DNA of 64,000 nt from Neomelitea salexigens DSM 19753 (GCF_000422345.1 NZ_AULP01000002.1:124001-188000), one strand, 5' to 3'. Counted from the stretch's first letter, positions 35,482-46,435 are shown. A program made the numbers and translations. Notes: generated from the letters alone by a model not told the origin.

Positions 35482-36093
35482 ATGGATGCATCGAGCAAAA
35501 ACCAGCTCCGCCAACGCCTCCGCCAACGCCTTCGGCAACAACGGCGCGCCCTGCCGGCCGCCATTCAACGGCGCGCCGCCAAGCGCCTGCTACAACAGCT
35601 GAGGAAACTACCCGAATTCCGGCGCGCTCGACATATTGCTCTATACAGTGCCAGTGACGGTGAAATCTCCACCACCGACGTGCTTCGCTACTGCCAGCGA
35701 CGCGGCAAGGTGTGCTACTTACCAGTGATCCACCGAGATACCAAACACGCGCAAATGCGTTTTCATCGCCACGCCCCAGGGCAAACCCTGCACAACAACG
35801 CCTTTAACATCCCGGAACCCAATGCCCTGCGCCGCCGACAGATAGACCCTATCCGCCTCGACATGATGCTTCTGCCACTGGTTGGCTTTGATCGCCGGGG
35901 CAATCGCCTGGGTATGGGAGGCGGCTACTACGACCGAGCGCTGGCCTTTAAGCAGCGCCGCAATGCGGCGAGTAAGCCCCTGCTGATCGGCCTGGCCCAC
36001 CACCTGCAAGAAGTGGAGCGCCTGCCAACACAGCACTGGGATATCCCCCTCGACTGGGTCGCCACCGACCGCGAAATTTTTGCCGCGGGTTAA
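35482..36093 (+). CDS. 5-formyltetrahydrofolate cyclo-ligase
   Basis: A 203-residue enzyme: basic N-terminus (RQRLRQQRRAL), IALYSASDGEISTTDVLR, and the ATP/folate loop GNRLGMGGGYYDRAL. It salvages 5-formyl-THF to methenyl-THF. The gene sits directly after 6S RNA as in E. coli (ygfA), and the two are probably co-transcribed. Its end overlaps the convergent ilvA by 4 nt. Confidence 0.95.
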   Translation: MDASSKNQLRQRLRQRLRQQRRALPAAIQRRAAKRLLQQLRKLPEFRRARHIALYSASDGEISTTDVLRYCQRRGKVCYLPVIHRDTKHAQMRFHRHAPGQTLHNNAFNIPEPNALRRRQIDPIRLDMMLLPLVGFDRRGNRLGMGGGYYDRALAFKQRRNAASKPLLIGLAHHLQEVERLPTQHWDIPLDWVATDREIFAAG

Positions 36094-37607
36094 CTGAGAA
36101 ACTGCTGGTACGCGAGGTTGTCGGTCTCTTCATGGAAGGGGTAAGCCAGCTTACCGAGAAAAGCCTCTACTGCTTTGCGCTCAGACTTATCCGCTTGCAA
36201 GCCCACCAACACCCGGCCGTAGGCCGCACCGTGATTACGGTAGTGGAAGAGCGAAATATTCCAGCGATTACCCAAACGCGTCAGAAAATTCATCAAGGCG
36301 CCGGGGCGCTCCGGGAATTCAAAACGATACAGTAATTCATTGGCGACCGCGTTGGGGCGATGACCACCCACCATATGGCGGATATGCAGCTTGGCCATCT
36401 CGTTGTCGGTCATGTCCTCGACTCGGTAGTCCAACTTGCGCAAGGATTCAACGACCTCCGTCCGCCCTTGGCCACCAGCCGCAACAGCCACACCGACAAA
36501 AATTTGTGCGTCGCGATCGTCGCCATAGCGGTAGTTGAACTCAGTGATATTGCGCTTACCCAGGGCGGCACAGAATTTTTTGAAGCTTCCGGGCTGCTCG
36601 GGAATGGTGACACTCAAGATCGCCTCGCGCTGTTCACCAATCTCTGTGCGCTCCGAGATATAGCGCAGGCGATCAAAGTTGGTGTTCGCGCCACTGTCGA
36701 TCGCCAACAGTGTTTTGCCTTCACAGCCGTGCTGTTCAACATATTTCTTGAGACCAGCGAGCGCCAGCGCCCCTGCGGGCTCGGCAATCGAGCGAGTATC
36801 GTCAAAGATATCCTTGATTGCTGCGCAAATTTCATCGGTATTTGCCGTGACGACCTCATCGACGGTTTTGCGCAACACCCGGAAGGTTTCCTTGCCAATT
36901 TGTGCCACGGCAACGCCGTCGGCGAAAATCCCAACCTCTTTCAAGCGCACTCGACGCTGCTTTTCCAAAGCGACTTTCAAGCAGGCGGCATCTTCAGGCT
37001 CCACCGCAATAACGCGGACATCGGGGCGTACATATTTAATGTAGGCCGCCACACCAGCAGCGAGACCGCCGCCACCTACCGGCACAAATACCGCGTCGAG
37101 TGGCCCAGTAACTTGCCGCAAGATTTCCATGCCGACGGTGCCCTGCCCGGCAATAACATCGGGGTCGTCATAGGGGTGGACATAAACCATGCCTTTTTCT
37201 TGCACGAGCTTTTGGGCATAGGCCGAAGCCTCATCGTATGTGTCACCGTGCAACACCACCTTGCCACCGCGCGAACGCACCGCATCCACTTTGATCTGCG
37301 GCGTGGTTTTAGGCATCACAATTGTCGCCTTCACCCCCAGTTTTAGCGCTGACAGGGCCAAGCCCTGAGCGTGGTTTCCCGCCGACGCGGCCACCACGCC
37401 CTGGCGACGCTCGGCCTCACTGAGGTGGATCATTTTGTTGTAGGCACCGCGCAACTTGAACGAGAATACCGGCTGCAAATCCTCGCGCTTGAGCAGCACC
37501 GTGTTATTCAGCCGTTTCGACAGCAGACGCGCCTCGTCCACAGGTGATTCGATAGCAACATCGTAGACCCGGGCATCGAGAATTTTCTTGATGTAACTCT
37601 GTGGCAT
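36090..37607 (-). CDS. ilvA: threonine ammonia-lyase, biosynthetic
   Basis: A 505-residue PLP enzyme: FSFKLRGAYNKM carries the PLP lysine, SAGNHAQGLALSA the phosphate-handling motif and VPVGGGGLAAGVAAY the glycine loop. Two C-terminal ACT-like domains (from about 325 and 420) give isoleucine feedback control. It makes 2-oxobutanoate, the first step to isoleucine. ATG 37607 (MPQSYIKKILDARVYDVA) is the family-like start. Confidence 0.96.
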   Translation of the reverse strand: MPQSYIKKILDARVYDVAIESPVDEARLLSKRLNNTVLLKREDLQPVFSFKLRGAYNKMIHLSEAERRQGVVAASAGNHAQGLALSALKLGVKATIVMPKTTPQIKVDAVRSRGGKVVLHGDTYDEASAYAQKLVQEKGMVYVHPYDDPDVIAGQGTVGMEILRQVTGPLDAVFVPVGGGGLAAGVAAYIKYVRPDVRVIAVEPEDAACLKVALEKQRRVRLKEVGIFADGVAVAQIGKETFRVLRKTVDEVVTANTDEICAAIKDIFDDTRSIAEPAGALALAGLKKYVEQHGCEGKTLLAIDSGANTNFDRLRYISERTEIGEQREAILSVTIPEQPGSFKKFCAALGKRNITEFNYRYGDDRDAQIFVGVAVAAGGQGRTEVVESLRKLDYRVEDMTDNEMAKLHIRHMVGGHRPNAVANELLYRFEFPERPGALMNFLTRLGNRWNISLFHYRNHGAAYGRVLVGLQADKSERKAVEAFLGKLAYPFHEETDNLAYQQFLS

Positions 37608-37718
37608 GTTGTCGGAGACTCCAATTACGGCCTGCTGGCGGGATGATCGTATACCAAACGGCAAGTCTAACGCGTCGCCGCGTACTCCACCATGCTGCGA
37701 GTAATTCAGAGGCACAAA

Positions 37719-37740
37719 AAAGCCCGCCGTAGCGGGCTTT
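37719..37740 (-). terminator. intrinsic terminator after the TonB-like gene
   Basis: AAAGCCCGC, loop CGTA, GCGGGCTTT, with a run of six A at 37716-37721 that gives a U tract on the minus strand. It lies 18 nt past the TonB-like stop and ends the kinase-receiver-TonB operon ahead of ilvA. Confidence 0.85.
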
Positions 37741-37757
37741 AATTCACTCGGTTTCTG

Positions 37758-38549
37758 TTAGCCGCCCAAGCGCCAACCAAACCGCACCAGCGCCGAAGAC
37801 GCCTGCGGCTCGCCGCCGAGAGTCTCCGGAGTAAAGCTACACTTCATAATGGCCTCTAGCGCGGCATTATCCAGTCGCTCTACGCCACTGCTCTGCTGCA
37901 CCTCTCCACTGACAACTTGCCCCTGCGCATCGATGGCAAACGCCATCGTCACCGTGCCTTCCTGCTTCAAGCGGATCGACGCACGGGGATAACGCGGCTT
38001 GCGGCAACTACTCCAATCCACGCTCGCGGGGATGCGCTCGGCATTTGCCTTGGGCTTGGGTTTCGCAGCCACTTTCGGAGCGGCGGGTGCCGCGGGCTTA
38101 ACCTGAGCCGCCAAGGCTTTTTTACGAGCCAATTCAGCTTGCCGGGCGCGCTGCTCAGCCGCCTCTGCCGCTTCCTTGGCTGCCTCTGCTGCCGCTTGCG
38201 CCTGAGCGAGCGCCGTCGCTTGCTCCTCCAGTACCGCACTCTGCTCCTGCTGTCGCAAAGCCTGTTCGCGCTGGTTGAAGGTTTGCTCTAAGCGCTGCTC
38301 CCATGCAAGCAGCACATCCTGCTCATCATCCGCCAGCTCAGCATCTGCCAGCGAGGCAAATACCTGCACCGTTTCAACGGTTGCCGACTCATCGGCAGCG
38401 CCATCCCCTAAGCTCATTAACCACGCTGCCAGACCCGCCGCTGCGCACACGGCAAACAGCACCACAGCAATAAACATTTCCGCCGACTGCACCAAACTTT
38501 TCTTTGGAGCACTACTGGCCGATACGTCACTATTCATCATTGTATTCAT
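37758..38549 (-). CDS. TonB-like energy-transducer-family protein
   Basis: A 263-residue protein: one N-terminal membrane helix (about 25-47), a long Gln/Glu/Ala coiled coil (about 80-150), a Lys/Pro/Ala spacer and a C-terminal TonB-type domain (RKPRYPRASIRLKQEGTVTM and MKCSFTPE). Two Cys flank the domain and could form a disulfide. It is the last gene behind a histidine kinase and a double-receiver protein, with no ExbB/ExbD beside it, so it may serve signalling or envelope structure rather than transport. Confidence 0.82.
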   Translation of the reverse strand: MNTMMNSDVSASSAPKKSLVQSAEMFIAVVLFAVCAAAGLAAWLMSLGDGAADESATVETVQVFASLADAELADDEQDVLLAWEQRLEQTFNQREQALRQQEQSAVLEEQATALAQAQAAAEAAKEAAEAAEQRARQAELARKKALAAQVKPAAPAAPKVAAKPKPKANAERIPASVDWSSCRKPRYPRASIRLKQEGTVTMAFAIDAQGQVVSGEVQQSSGVERLDNAALEAIMKCSFTPETLGGEPQASSALVRFGWRLGG

Positions 38550-38571
38550 TATTGTCGTTATCTCTGCAGCA

Positions 38572-39624
38572 TCAGGCGGTCAAACCAAACAAGCGACCAA
38601 TACGCTTGAATACCCCACGGCGGTCACTGGATGGCTCTGGCGCCTTTTCAGCTGCCAGACGCAGTGTCTGCTCCGGATTCTTTTGCAAAATATCAAAGCG
38701 CCGTACCGCCAAATTAACACTGCCGCGCAGCATCCCCTCGCTAATAGGCTTGCTAAGAAAGCGGTAGATTTGCCCGCGATTGATCAATTCAATGCCCAAG
38801 CCAGCATCAGCTCGCGAGGTTAGTACTATCGCCACCAGCGAAGGGTGATGCTGGCGCAGAGCGGTCAGCAGGTGCGTCACACTCTCGCCACCAATAGACA
38901 GCTCGGTGATGATCACGCCGATATTTTCTGACTCCAGCGCTTCAAGTGCGCCGTCCAGGTCAACCGCGGTAAATACCGGTCGGTCTTTGTGCAACACACG
39001 CTGTAAAACGTCGCGGGTGGTGCTGTCTTCGTCCAACACCAAGATGCCCGTTTCATTGCGAAGTGCCTCCGGCCCAGCGGCGATATCAACCACCGTTTTC
39101 GCCGTCGGAGCGGACGGCTCAGGCGCCTCGGCAGCTTCGCGCGGCGCAGCGGCCGCAGCACTTGTCTGGACCTCATCGGAGGCTTCTTCAGCCTCACTGC
39201 GATTAAGCTCAGCGCTGACATCCTCAGCCACATCCACCTCAGAGGCTTTTACCGCCGCAGCGATGGTGTCGCGCAATTCGTTATTCGACCAAGGTTTGTT
39301 GATGAAACGAAAAATTTCGCCGTCATTTATCGCGCCCAATATGGCGCTTAAATCCGAGTAGCCGGTCAGCAACACGCGGATCGCTCTCGGCCGGAGCTCG
39401 CGCGCTGTGCGCAGAACCTCAACACCCGTCATTTCCGGCATACGCTGATCAGAGACGATAACATCGACATCTTCTTGCTCTAACAGTGCTACCGCGTCCG
39501 CGCCACAATTGGCGGTAAACACTTGATAGCGGCTGCGAAACAAAGCCTTTAGGGCAACGAGAATTCTCGGCTCGTCATCCACGAATAAAATCTTTGCCTT
39601 ACTTTCAATGCCTTCAGTCATCAC
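38572..39624 (-). CDS. double-receiver response regulator with a degenerate second receiver
   Basis: A 350-residue protein with two receiver domains and no DNA-binding output. Receiver 1 (about 10-125) is complete: Asp16/Asp17, phospho-acceptor Asp59 in VIVSDQRMP, Thr87 and Lys110. An Ala/Glu/Pro linker follows (130-190). Receiver 2 (about 192-310) has Glu241 where the acceptor Asp should be (VIITELSIGG), but keeps Thr269 and Lys292. Glu can mimic phosphorylation, so the second domain may be locked or serve as a docking module. It follows the kinase gene by 7 nt. Confidence 0.9.
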   Translation of the reverse strand: MMTEGIESKAKILFVDDEPRILVALKALFRSRYQVFTANCGADAVALLEQEDVDVIVSDQRMPEMTGVEVLRTARELRPRAIRVLLTGYSDLSAILGAINDGEIFRFINKPWSNNELRDTIAAAVKASEVDVAEDVSAELNRSEAEEASDEVQTSAAAAAPREAAEAPEPSAPTAKTVVDIAAGPEALRNETGILVLDEDSTTRDVLQRVLHKDRPVFTAVDLDGALEALESENIGVIITELSIGGESVTHLLTALRQHHPSLVAIVLTSRADAGLGIELINRGQIYRFLSKPISEGMLRGSVNLAVRRFDILQKNPEQTLRLAAEKAPEPSSDRRGVFKRIGRLFGLTA

Positions 39625-39631
39625 CTACCCC

Positions 39632-41425
39632 TCAAACCGCGCTGTCACTGAGAATTATGCTGTCTTCGGTCACAACGACTTGTTCTGGAACGGCCTTGCC
39701 CGCTATCGGCAGGCTGACTACAAACTCGGTCCCGACACCCGGCTCCGATTCCACAGAGATGCGGCCACCGTGATCTTCGATAATGCGAAACACAATGGAC
39801 AAGCCAAGGCCCGTGCCTTCACCAACAGGCTTGGTAGTAAAGAAGGGCTCAAAGATATGCGCGGCGGTTTCAGCATCCATACCGCAGCCACTATCGCGCA
39901 CACGCACCACGGCATTGTCGCCGTCAACAGCGGTGCTAAGTGTCAGGGTTCCCTTTCCATCCATAGCCTGAGCGGCATTGTTAATTAAGTTCAGAAATAC
40001 TTGGTTCAACTGAGACGGAGCGCAACTGATATTGGGTAGCTCACCAAAGTCGCGCTGAATGTCCAGGTCTTTGATTTGGTTTTGGCAAATCTTCAAGGAG
40101 GTTTCGATACCCTCGTTCAGGTCGAAAAGCTCGGTTTGCGAGCGATCTACCCGACTGAAGTTTTTCAGGCTCATAACCAATTCGGCAATTTGCTCTAAGC
40201 CGTATTGGGCATCACCCAATAGCATGTCGAACTCGCCGCGGCTTTCCTCATCGATAACATCCTCCATGGAGGACACCAGCTCCCGCACAATTGATACGTT
40301 GCTGTTGGCGTAACCGAGAGGCGTATTAATTTCGTGGGCGACACCCGCCACCATTTGCCCCAAGGAGGCCATTTTTTCAGACTGGATAAGTTGCGCCTGC
40401 TGCAGGCGTAAGTCTTCCAAGGCGGAGCTTAAATCGCGGGTGCGCTCGGCGACGATGCCTTCAAGATTGATATTGGCATCCTGCAGCTCCATGTTCACTT
40501 GGTCCAGCTCTTGGAATGAGCCCCGCAAACGCCAGGCGATCAAACCAAAGGCCAGCAGCAGCGCTGCCGCGTAGACAGCCAGGGTTTGGCGGTTGCGATC
40601 TGCCGCCGCCTGCAACTGAGAAAAGTGGTTCTCATAGCGCGTCTTGAGCGTCGCCAGTGCACCGGCAGCGCCGGCTTCTGCGATCTCGTCCAGTTGCTGA
40701 TTCAATTCATCTCGAGTGAAGCGCAGACCGTCCACCGTATCGAGCAATTGCGATAGCGCAGCCAATGCCTCGGTATCCTCCAGAGCACTGGCCTGAATCG
40801 CAATACTTGCGCTCAACTGGTCTAGCAGCTCGGCGTTTTCTGCGGTTGAAATAATACTGTACTGCGTCGCCTCGCGAATCAGCCGCTTGATGTCGCGTCC
40901 GAGAGCGGCCTCCGACTCTATCGCCGGTGCGCTGAGCACCGAAACACCCCCGCTGCGCATTGCCGCGAATAGTAGGCGCAAGCGACGCAGCGTTTCCTGG
41001 TAGGGTTCCAATGCATCCAACTTGGCTTTCGTGCTACGCAGGAAGTCGTTTAACGCGCGGTCCACAAGTGGCGCTTGCCCCTTGAGGCCCGCCTGGCCAA
41101 AACCAATCTGGCGCGACTGCTCATCGAAGCGCTCCGCGGCGGCCAGCATGGCCAGCGGCTCACTTTCTAACTGCAACGGTGCACGCACGATGGCCCGGTT
41201 GAGCTGTCGATCTGCGGTGTTTACGGCTTCTAACTGCTCCATGCGTACCACATGCAGCCCGGTTTCCAGCGGTGTTCTCAAGGTAACCCACAACAAATAG
41301 CCCAGCACGGTAAATGCCAGCAAAATAGCCAGCGGCGCAAAGACGCGCTGGATACCCAGTTGGCTCACTGCTGATGTTGTCGACCCTTGAACCGCTCCTT
41401 CTTTTATTTTTCTTATTCGGCTCAT
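39632..41425 (-). CDS. membrane sensor histidine kinase
   Basis: A 597-residue kinase: N-terminal membrane helix (about 28-50), a large helical periplasmic domain (50-275), a second helix (about 283-298), a coiled coil, then HisKA with His364 in [11 protein letters not shown] and an ATPase domain with [22 protein letters not shown] and [15 protein letters not shown]. The periplasmic domain is of the helical sensor type; the ligand is unknown. First gene of an operon with the double receiver and TonB-like protein. Confidence 0.93.
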   Translation of the reverse strand: MSRIRKIKEGAVQGSTTSAVSQLGIQRVFAPLAILLAFTVLGYLLWVTLRTPLETGLHVVRMEQLEAVNTADRQLNRAIVRAPLQLESEPLAMLAAAERFDEQSRQIGFGQAGLKGQAPLVDRALNDFLRSTKAKLDALEPYQETLRRLRLLFAAMRSGGVSVLSAPAIESEAALGRDIKRLIREATQYSIISTAENAELLDQLSASIAIQASALEDTEALAALSQLLDTVDGLRFTRDELNQQLDEIAEAGAAGALATLKTRYENHFSQLQAAADRNRQTLAVYAAALLLAFGLIAWRLRGSFQELDQVNMELQDANINLEGIVAERTRDLSSALEDLRLQQAQLIQSEKMASLGQMVAGVAHEINTPLGYANSNVSIVRELVSSMEDVIDEESRGEFDMLLGDAQYGLEQIAELVMSLKNFSRVDRSQTELFDLNEGIETSLKICQNQIKDLDIQRDFGELPNISCAPSQLNQVFLNLINNAAQAMDGKGTLTLSTAVDGDNAVVRVRDSGCGMDAETAAHIFEPFFTTKPVGEGTGLGLSIVFRIIEDHGGRISVESEPGVGTEFVVSLPIAGKAVPEQVVVTEDSIILSDSAV

Positions 41426-41686
41426 GCCGTCTCCTAAAGCAACCCTTCTCCCGGGAATCCCGGAAGTACCGGCTTAGCCAGCCAGTACTACTCTAACGAC
41501 CGATTTTGTTGTTTCTATAGCCTTGCTAGAGTCGCCGTTTTTATGATGTGTAATAGGTTGGCGAGCGTCGAGGATAAAAGCTCATCACCAAAATGTCTAG
41601 GCACGCGGAAACCGCCTTGCGGCTCGCATTCGCCACAGCGCAGTTTTATACTTGCCGCTCTCAGTTCTCAGCGCAGCGAATCCACC

Positions 41687-42364
41687 ATGAATCAGCAGCA
41701 ATTGAAAGAAGCCGTGGCCGCAGCGGCCATTGAGCGCGTTAAACCCGCCATCCTCGACGGCGAAATCATCGGTATTGGTACCGGCTCAACCGCCAACTGC
41801 TTCATCGACCAGCTCGCCGCCTTAAAAGATGACATAAAAGCGACCGTCGCCAGCTCTGAAGCGTCCGCACAGCGGCTGCGCAGCCACGGCATTGAAGTGG
41901 TTGAGTTAAATAGCTGCGGCCAAATAGCGGTTTACGTAGACGGCGCGGATGAGAGCAACCAGCGCCTTGAATTGATCAAAGGCGGCGGCGCCGCACTCAC
42001 CCGAGAGAAAATCGTCGCAGCAGCGAGCAAGCAATTCATCTGCATCGCTGACGAAAGTAAATTAGTCGACCAACTGGGCGCCTTCCCGCTGCCGATCGAA
42101 GTCATTCCGATGGCGCGCAGCTATGTGGCTCGCGAGCTGCTCAAGATGGGTGGCAACCCGGTGTATCGCGAGGGCGTTGTCACCGACAACGGCAATGTGA
42201 TCATCGACCTCTACGACTTTATGATCGCCACCCCACAAAAAACGGAAGAAACCATCAACGGCATCACTGGCGTTGTCACCAATGGCCTGTTTGCCCTGCG
42301 GCCCGCCGACGTACTGCTACTTGGCACCGCCGGCGGCGTTAAAACGCTACAGCGCGAGGGCTAG
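41687..42364 (+). CDS. rpiA: ribose-5-phosphate isomerase A
   Basis: A 225-residue RpiA with [27 protein letters not shown] (catalytic Asp/Glu), [15 protein letters not shown] and [17 protein letters not shown]. It interconverts ribose 5-phosphate and ribulose 5-phosphate. ATG 41687 is the family start. It is divergent from the histidine kinase across 261 bp in which I see only a small CCGGG-AAT-CCCGG hairpin near 41450. Confidence 0.96.
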   Translation: MNQQQLKEAVAAAAIERVKPAILDGEIIGIGTGSTANCFIDQLAALKDDIKATVASSEASAQRLRSHGIEVVELNSCGQIAVYVDGADESNQRLELIKGGGAALTREKIVAAASKQFICIADESKLVDQLGAFPLPIEVIPMARSYVARELLKMGGNPVYREGVVTDNGNVIIDLYDFMIATPQKTEETINGITGVVTNGLFALRPADVLLLGTAGGVKTLQREG

Positions 42365-42372
42365 GGGCAACG

Positions 42373-42813
42373 ATGTTTAACAATATTCTGGTTATCTGTA
42401 TCGGTAATATTTGCCGCAGCCCAAGCGCGGAATACATGCTGCGTCAGAAGTTGGCCGAGGTGAAACCCAATATCACTATTCACTCGGCTGGCCTTGGCGC
42501 GCTGGTGGACAAAGGCATCGACGACACCGCGGCGGCACTACTCAGCGAACACGGCATCGACCCTAGCGGCCACTGCGCTCGCCAAGTCGACCGCGACATG
42601 CTGACTCAGGCCGACCTGATCCTCACCATGGAATCGCGCCATATTCGCGGCATCAACAAAATTGCCCCACAAGTTGGCGGCAAGACGTTTTTATTGGGCA
42701 AGTGGTCGGAAAACCAAGAAGTGCCCGACCCTTATCGCAAGAGCCGGGAAGCCTTTGAGCACGTCTATAAACTGCTAGACCAATTCACAGACGACTGGCT
42801 GAAGTATTTGTAG
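42373..42813 (+). CDS. low-molecular-weight protein-tyrosine phosphatase
   Basis: A 146-residue phosphatase with the CX5R loop VCIGNICRSPSAE and the general-acid motif VPDPYRKS. Some members act with tyrosine kinases in exopolysaccharide export, but no capsule gene is nearby. It starts 8 nt after rpiA and is probably co-transcribed with it. Confidence 0.92.
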   Translation: MFNNILVICIGNICRSPSAEYMLRQKLAEVKPNITIHSAGLGALVDKGIDDTAAALLSEHGIDPSGHCARQVDRDMLTQADLILTMESRHIRGINKIAPQVGGKTFLLGKWSENQEVPDPYRKSREAFEHVYKLLDQFTDDWLKYL

Positions 42814-42822
42814 CGTATCGCG

Positions 42823-43662
42823 CTAGGGGTGTGAGGCCTTAACGCTTTCCAACATGCGCTTAACGGGCTGCACTTGGTTCATTGTATAAAAATGGATACC
42901 CGGTGCGCCCCCCTCCATCAGAATTTGACACATTTCCGTCACATACTCTTCACCGAAGGCAGCAATGCTCTCTAAGTCTTGACCATAGCCATCGAGCTTG
43001 CGCGCCAGCCAACGGGGAATTTCAGCGCCGCAATTGCGTGAGAAGCGCGCCAAATTCGCATAGTTGGTGATCGGCATGATGCCCGGGTAGATCGGCTTAT
43101 CGATACCGGCCTTTTCGCAGGCATCCAAAAAGTAGAAATACGCATCGGCATTAAAGAAGTACTGGGTAATGGCACTGTTTGCGCCGGCATCCAGCTTTTC
43201 TTTTAAGTACACCACATCCTGCTCGTAACTCGGCGCGTCGGGGTGAACCTCCGGGTAGGCAGCAACTTCTAACTCGAAGTGGTCGCCGGTGTGCTTGCGG
43301 ATAAACTCGACGAGTTCTCGGGCATACACTAAGCGCGTCGCCCCCATTCCAGAGGGAATATCACCGCGCAACGCGACGATGCGACGCACACCCGCCTGGC
43401 GATACTGCTCAACCAGCGCCAGAACCTCCTCTTCCTCGTCACCACCAAAGGACAAGTGAGGGGCAACATCAATACCCGCTGCCTTGGCATCGAGAACGAT
43501 GCCCCGGGTGTTGTCTCGGGTAGACCCGCCCGCACCATAGGTGACGGAAAAGAAGTCTGGTGCCAGACTATTCAACTCATTGCGGGTGGCAACGAGCTTT
43601 TCACGACCGGCTTCGGTCTTGGGTGGGAAAAATTCAAAACTGTAGCGATTGGCCATGCACAC
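42823..43662 (-). CDS. metF: methylenetetrahydrofolate reductase
   Basis: A 279-residue flavoprotein TIM barrel: YSFEFFPPKTEAG start, FSVTYGAGGSTRDNT, ALRGD, VAAYPEVHPDAP and ITQYFFNADAYF. It makes methyl-THF for homocysteine remethylation. Last gene of the regulator-metK-ahcY-metF series, all on this strand. Confidence 0.96.
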   Translation of the reverse strand: MCMANRYSFEFFPPKTEAGREKLVATRNELNSLAPDFFSVTYGAGGSTRDNTRGIVLDAKAAGIDVAPHLSFGGDEEEEVLALVEQYRQAGVRRIVALRGDIPSGMGATRLVYARELVEFIRKHTGDHFELEVAAYPEVHPDAPSYEQDVVYLKEKLDAGANSAITQYFFNADAYFYFLDACEKAGIDKPIYPGIMPITNYANLARFSRNCGAEIPRWLARKLDGYGQDLESIAAFGEEYVTEMCQILMEGGAPGIHFYTMNQVQPVKRMLESVKASHP

Positions 43663-43693
43663 ATCCGCTTATTATCTGTCACGCGTATTAACG

Positions 43694-43719
43694 CCCCGCG
43701 CCCAATAGACGGCGCGGGG
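43694..43719 (-). other. strong hairpin between ahcY and metF
   Basis: CCCCGCGCC and GGCGCGGGG form a perfect 9-bp stem with an 8-nt loop. No U tract follows on either strand, so it is more likely an mRNA stability or processing element that lowers metF relative to ahcY than a full terminator. Confidence 0.5.
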
Positions 43720-43751
43720 TGAACGGCAGCGGCGAAACCGCTACCTCGGGC

Positions 43752-45146
43752 TTAGTACTTGTAGCTATCTGGCTTGAAGGGGCCATCAACGCTCACGCCG
43801 ATGTAGTCGGCCTGATCCGCTTTGAGCTTGGTGATCACGCCACCAAAGCCCGCCACCATGTGCGCAGCAACTTCTTCGTCCAGCTTCTTGGGCAGCACTT
43901 CAACGGTGATAGCACCTTCGCGCAGCTCTTTTTCCAGGTCGGCAAAGCGGCGCTCGTACAGGTAAATTTGCGCCAGTACTTGGTTGGCAAACGAACCGTC
44001 CATAATGCGACTGGGGTGACCGGTGGCGTTACCCAAGTTAACCAGGCGACCCTCTGAAAGCAGGATCAAGTGATCGTTGCTAGCGCGGTCGCGATACACA
44101 ACGTGCACCTGTGGTTTGATCTCGTCCCACTGCCAATTTTCACGCATGTAGGCCGTGTCGATTTCATTGTCGAAGTGACCAATGTTGCACACTACGCAGC
44201 CATTCTTCAGCGCCGCCAGCATATTCGCATCACAAACGTTGACGTTACCAGTTGTCGTTACCAGCAGATCGGTAGTGCCCAGCAGTGCGCTATTGATGCT
44301 GCTTGCCTCACCCGTGTTCACACCATTGACGTAAGGCGACACCACTTCAAAACCGTCCATACAGGCCTGCATGGCGCAGATGGGGTCGATTTCTGTCACC
44401 TTTACGATCATGCCTTCCTGACGCAGTGACTGAGCAGAGCCCTTACCAACATCACCATAGCCAATAACCAGTGCTTTTTTGCCCGACAACAGATGGTCGG
44501 TAGCGCGCTTAATCGCATCATTTAAGCTGTGACGACAACCGTATTTGTTGTCGTTTTTCGACTTGGTCACCGAGTCATTGACGTTGATCGCGGGTACTTT
44601 CAGCTCGCCCTTCTTCAACATATCTTGCAGGCGGTGAACCCCTGTGGTGGTTTCTTCAGTGATACCGTGGATCTTGTCGAGCATCTCGGGGTACTTCTCG
44701 TGGAGAATGCCGGTCAGGTCCCCACCATCGTCGAGTACCATGTTGGCATCCCAGGGCTCGCCGTCTTTCAAAATTGTCTGCTCAATGCACCACTCGTACT
44801 CTTCCTCGGTTTCACCCTTCCATGCGAAAACAGGAATGCCGGCCGCGGCGATCGCCGCTGCAGCGTGATCCTGGGTAGAGAAAATATTGCACGACGACCA
44901 ACGCACTTCAGCGCCGAGAGCGGTCAGCGTTTCGATCAACACCCCGGTTTGAATGGTCATATGAATACAACCGAGAATTTTGGCACCCGCCAAGGGCTTG
45001 CTATCGCCATATTTTTCGCGCAGAGACATCAGCGCAGGCATTTCGCCCTCTGCGATGCTCAGTTCTTTGCGACCCCATTCGGCCAGACTAATATCGGCAA
45101 CTTTATAGTCGCTGAAATTTTCTACTGCAGTTACTGTGGCAGTCAT
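43752..45146 (-). CDS. ahcY: adenosylhomocysteinase
   Basis: A 464-residue SAH hydrolase with [45 protein letters not shown], the NAD loop [11 protein letters not shown] and C-terminal [11 protein letters not shown]. It splits S-adenosylhomocysteine to adenosine and homocysteine. It lies 40 nt after metK. Confidence 0.98.
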   Translation of the reverse strand: MTATVTAVENFSDYKVADISLAEWGRKELSIAEGEMPALMSLREKYGDSKPLAGAKILGCIHMTIQTGVLIETLTALGAEVRWSSCNIFSTQDHAAAAIAAAGIPVFAWKGETEEEYEWCIEQTILKDGEPWDANMVLDDGGDLTGILHEKYPEMLDKIHGITEETTTGVHRLQDMLKKGELKVPAINVNDSVTKSKNDNKYGCRHSLNDAIKRATDHLLSGKKALVIGYGDVGKGSAQSLRQEGMIVKVTEIDPICAMQACMDGFEVVSPYVNGVNTGEASSINSALLGTTDLLVTTTGNVNVCDANMLAALKNGCVVCNIGHFDNEIDTAYMRENWQWDEIKPQVHVVYRDRASNDHLILLSEGRLVNLGNATGHPSRIMDGSFANQVLAQIYLYERRFADLEKELREGAITVEVLPKKLDEEVAAHMVAGFGGVITKLKADQADYIGVSVDGPFKPDSYKY

Positions 45147-45186
45147 ATTGCTATCCTCAAATTAATTTCGCGAGTGGCTTTGCTTC

Positions 45187-46395
45187 TTACACCGCCGCTT
45201 TCAGCGCCTCGGCGCGATCGGTTTTTTCCCAGCTGAAGGCCGTGCTGGTTTCGCTGCGGGCTTCACCGTTTTCTGTCCATTGATACGTGTGCTCGTATGG
45301 CTCCCGACCAAAATGGCCGTAGGCCGCGGTGGGCTGATACATCGGGTGAGCCAAGTCCAGCATATTGGTAATGCCGTAGGGGCGCAGATCGAATACCTGA
45401 CGCACTGCGGCCACCAATTTTTCATCACTGACTTTGCCAGTGCCGAAGGTATTCACCGAAATCGAAGTTGGCTCCGCGACACCAATCGCATAGCTCACCT
45501 GAATCTCGCAGCGGTCAGCCAGACCAGCGGCGACGATATTCTTCGCCACGTAACGACCAGCATAGGCCGCACTGCGGTCAACTTTGGATGGATCCTTACC
45601 CGAGAAGGCGCCGCCGCCGTGACGCGCCATACCGCCGTAGGTATCAACAATGATTTTACGCCCCGTCAGCCCGCAGTCACCCACTGGGCCACCGATCACA
45701 AAATTGCCGGTGGGGTTGATGTGGAATTGCGTACCCGCGTGCAACAAATTGGCGGGCAGCACATGCTTGATAACCTCTTCACGCACGGCTTCCTGAAGAT
45801 CAGCTTGGCTGATATCAGGATTGTGCTGAGTCGATAACACAACCGCATCAACGGCTACCGGCACGCCGTTCTCGTAACGCAAGGTCACCTGGCTCTTTGC
45901 ATCGGGGCGCAACCACGGCAGCACACCGTTTTTGCGTAGGTAAGCCTGGCGCTCAACCAAACGGTGGGAATAAAACAGCGGGGCGGGCATCAGGTGCTCG
46001 GTTTCGTTAGTGGCGTAGCCGAACATCAACCCTTGGTCGCCCGCACCCTGATCTTCTGGCTTGGCGCGATCCACCCCCTGATTAATGTCCACCGACTGCT
46101 TGCCAATGGCATTTAGTACGGCACAACTGGCACCATCAAAACCCACATCGGAACTGTTGTAGCCAATGCCGGTAATCACGTCGCGAATAATATCTTCCAG
46201 ATCCACGTAGCACGAGGTGGTGACTTCTCCTGCAACGACTGCCATACCCGTTTTAACCAGGGTCTCCACGGCAACCCGGGCATGCTTGTCACGCGCGATA
46301 ATCGCGTCGAGCACCGCATCGGAGATTTGATCGGCGAGTTTGTCTGGGTGTCCTTCCGATACCGATTCGGAGGTGAACAGGCTGTATTCAGACAT
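45187..46395 (-). CDS. metK: S-adenosylmethionine synthetase
   Basis: A 402-residue Met[21 protein letters not shown] start, [12 protein letters not shown] and [19 protein letters not shown], the two catalytic signatures. It makes SAM from methionine and ATP. It follows the ArsR-methyltransferase regulator by 40 nt. Confidence 0.98.
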   Translation of the reverse strand: MSEYSLFTSESVSEGHPDKLADQISDAVLDAIIARDKHARVAVETLVKTGMAVVAGEVTTSCYVDLEDIIRDVITGIGYNSSDVGFDGASCAVLNAIGKQSVDINQGVDRAKPEDQGAGDQGLMFGYATNETEHLMPAPLFYSHRLVERQAYLRKNGVLPWLRPDAKSQVTLRYENGVPVAVDAVVLSTQHNPDISQADLQEAVREEVIKHVLPANLLHAGTQFHINPTGNFVIGGPVGDCGLTGRKIIVDTYGGMARHGGGAFSGKDPSKVDRSAAYAGRYVAKNIVAAGLADRCEIQVSYAIGVAEPTSISVNTFGTGKVSDEKLVAAVRQVFDLRPYGITNMLDLAHPMYQPTAAYGHFGREPYEHTYQWTENGEARSETSTAFSWEKTDRAEALKAAV

Positions 46396-46435
46396 TGATA
46401 GTCTTCCTCATTGTAATGGCCCTGTGGCCAGCTCG

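Noticed and set aside
45147-46435. SAM or SAH riboswitch upstream of metK or ahcY
   Set aside because: The gaps are only 40 nt each and show no aptamer fold; the palindrome and ArsR-type regulator explain control better.
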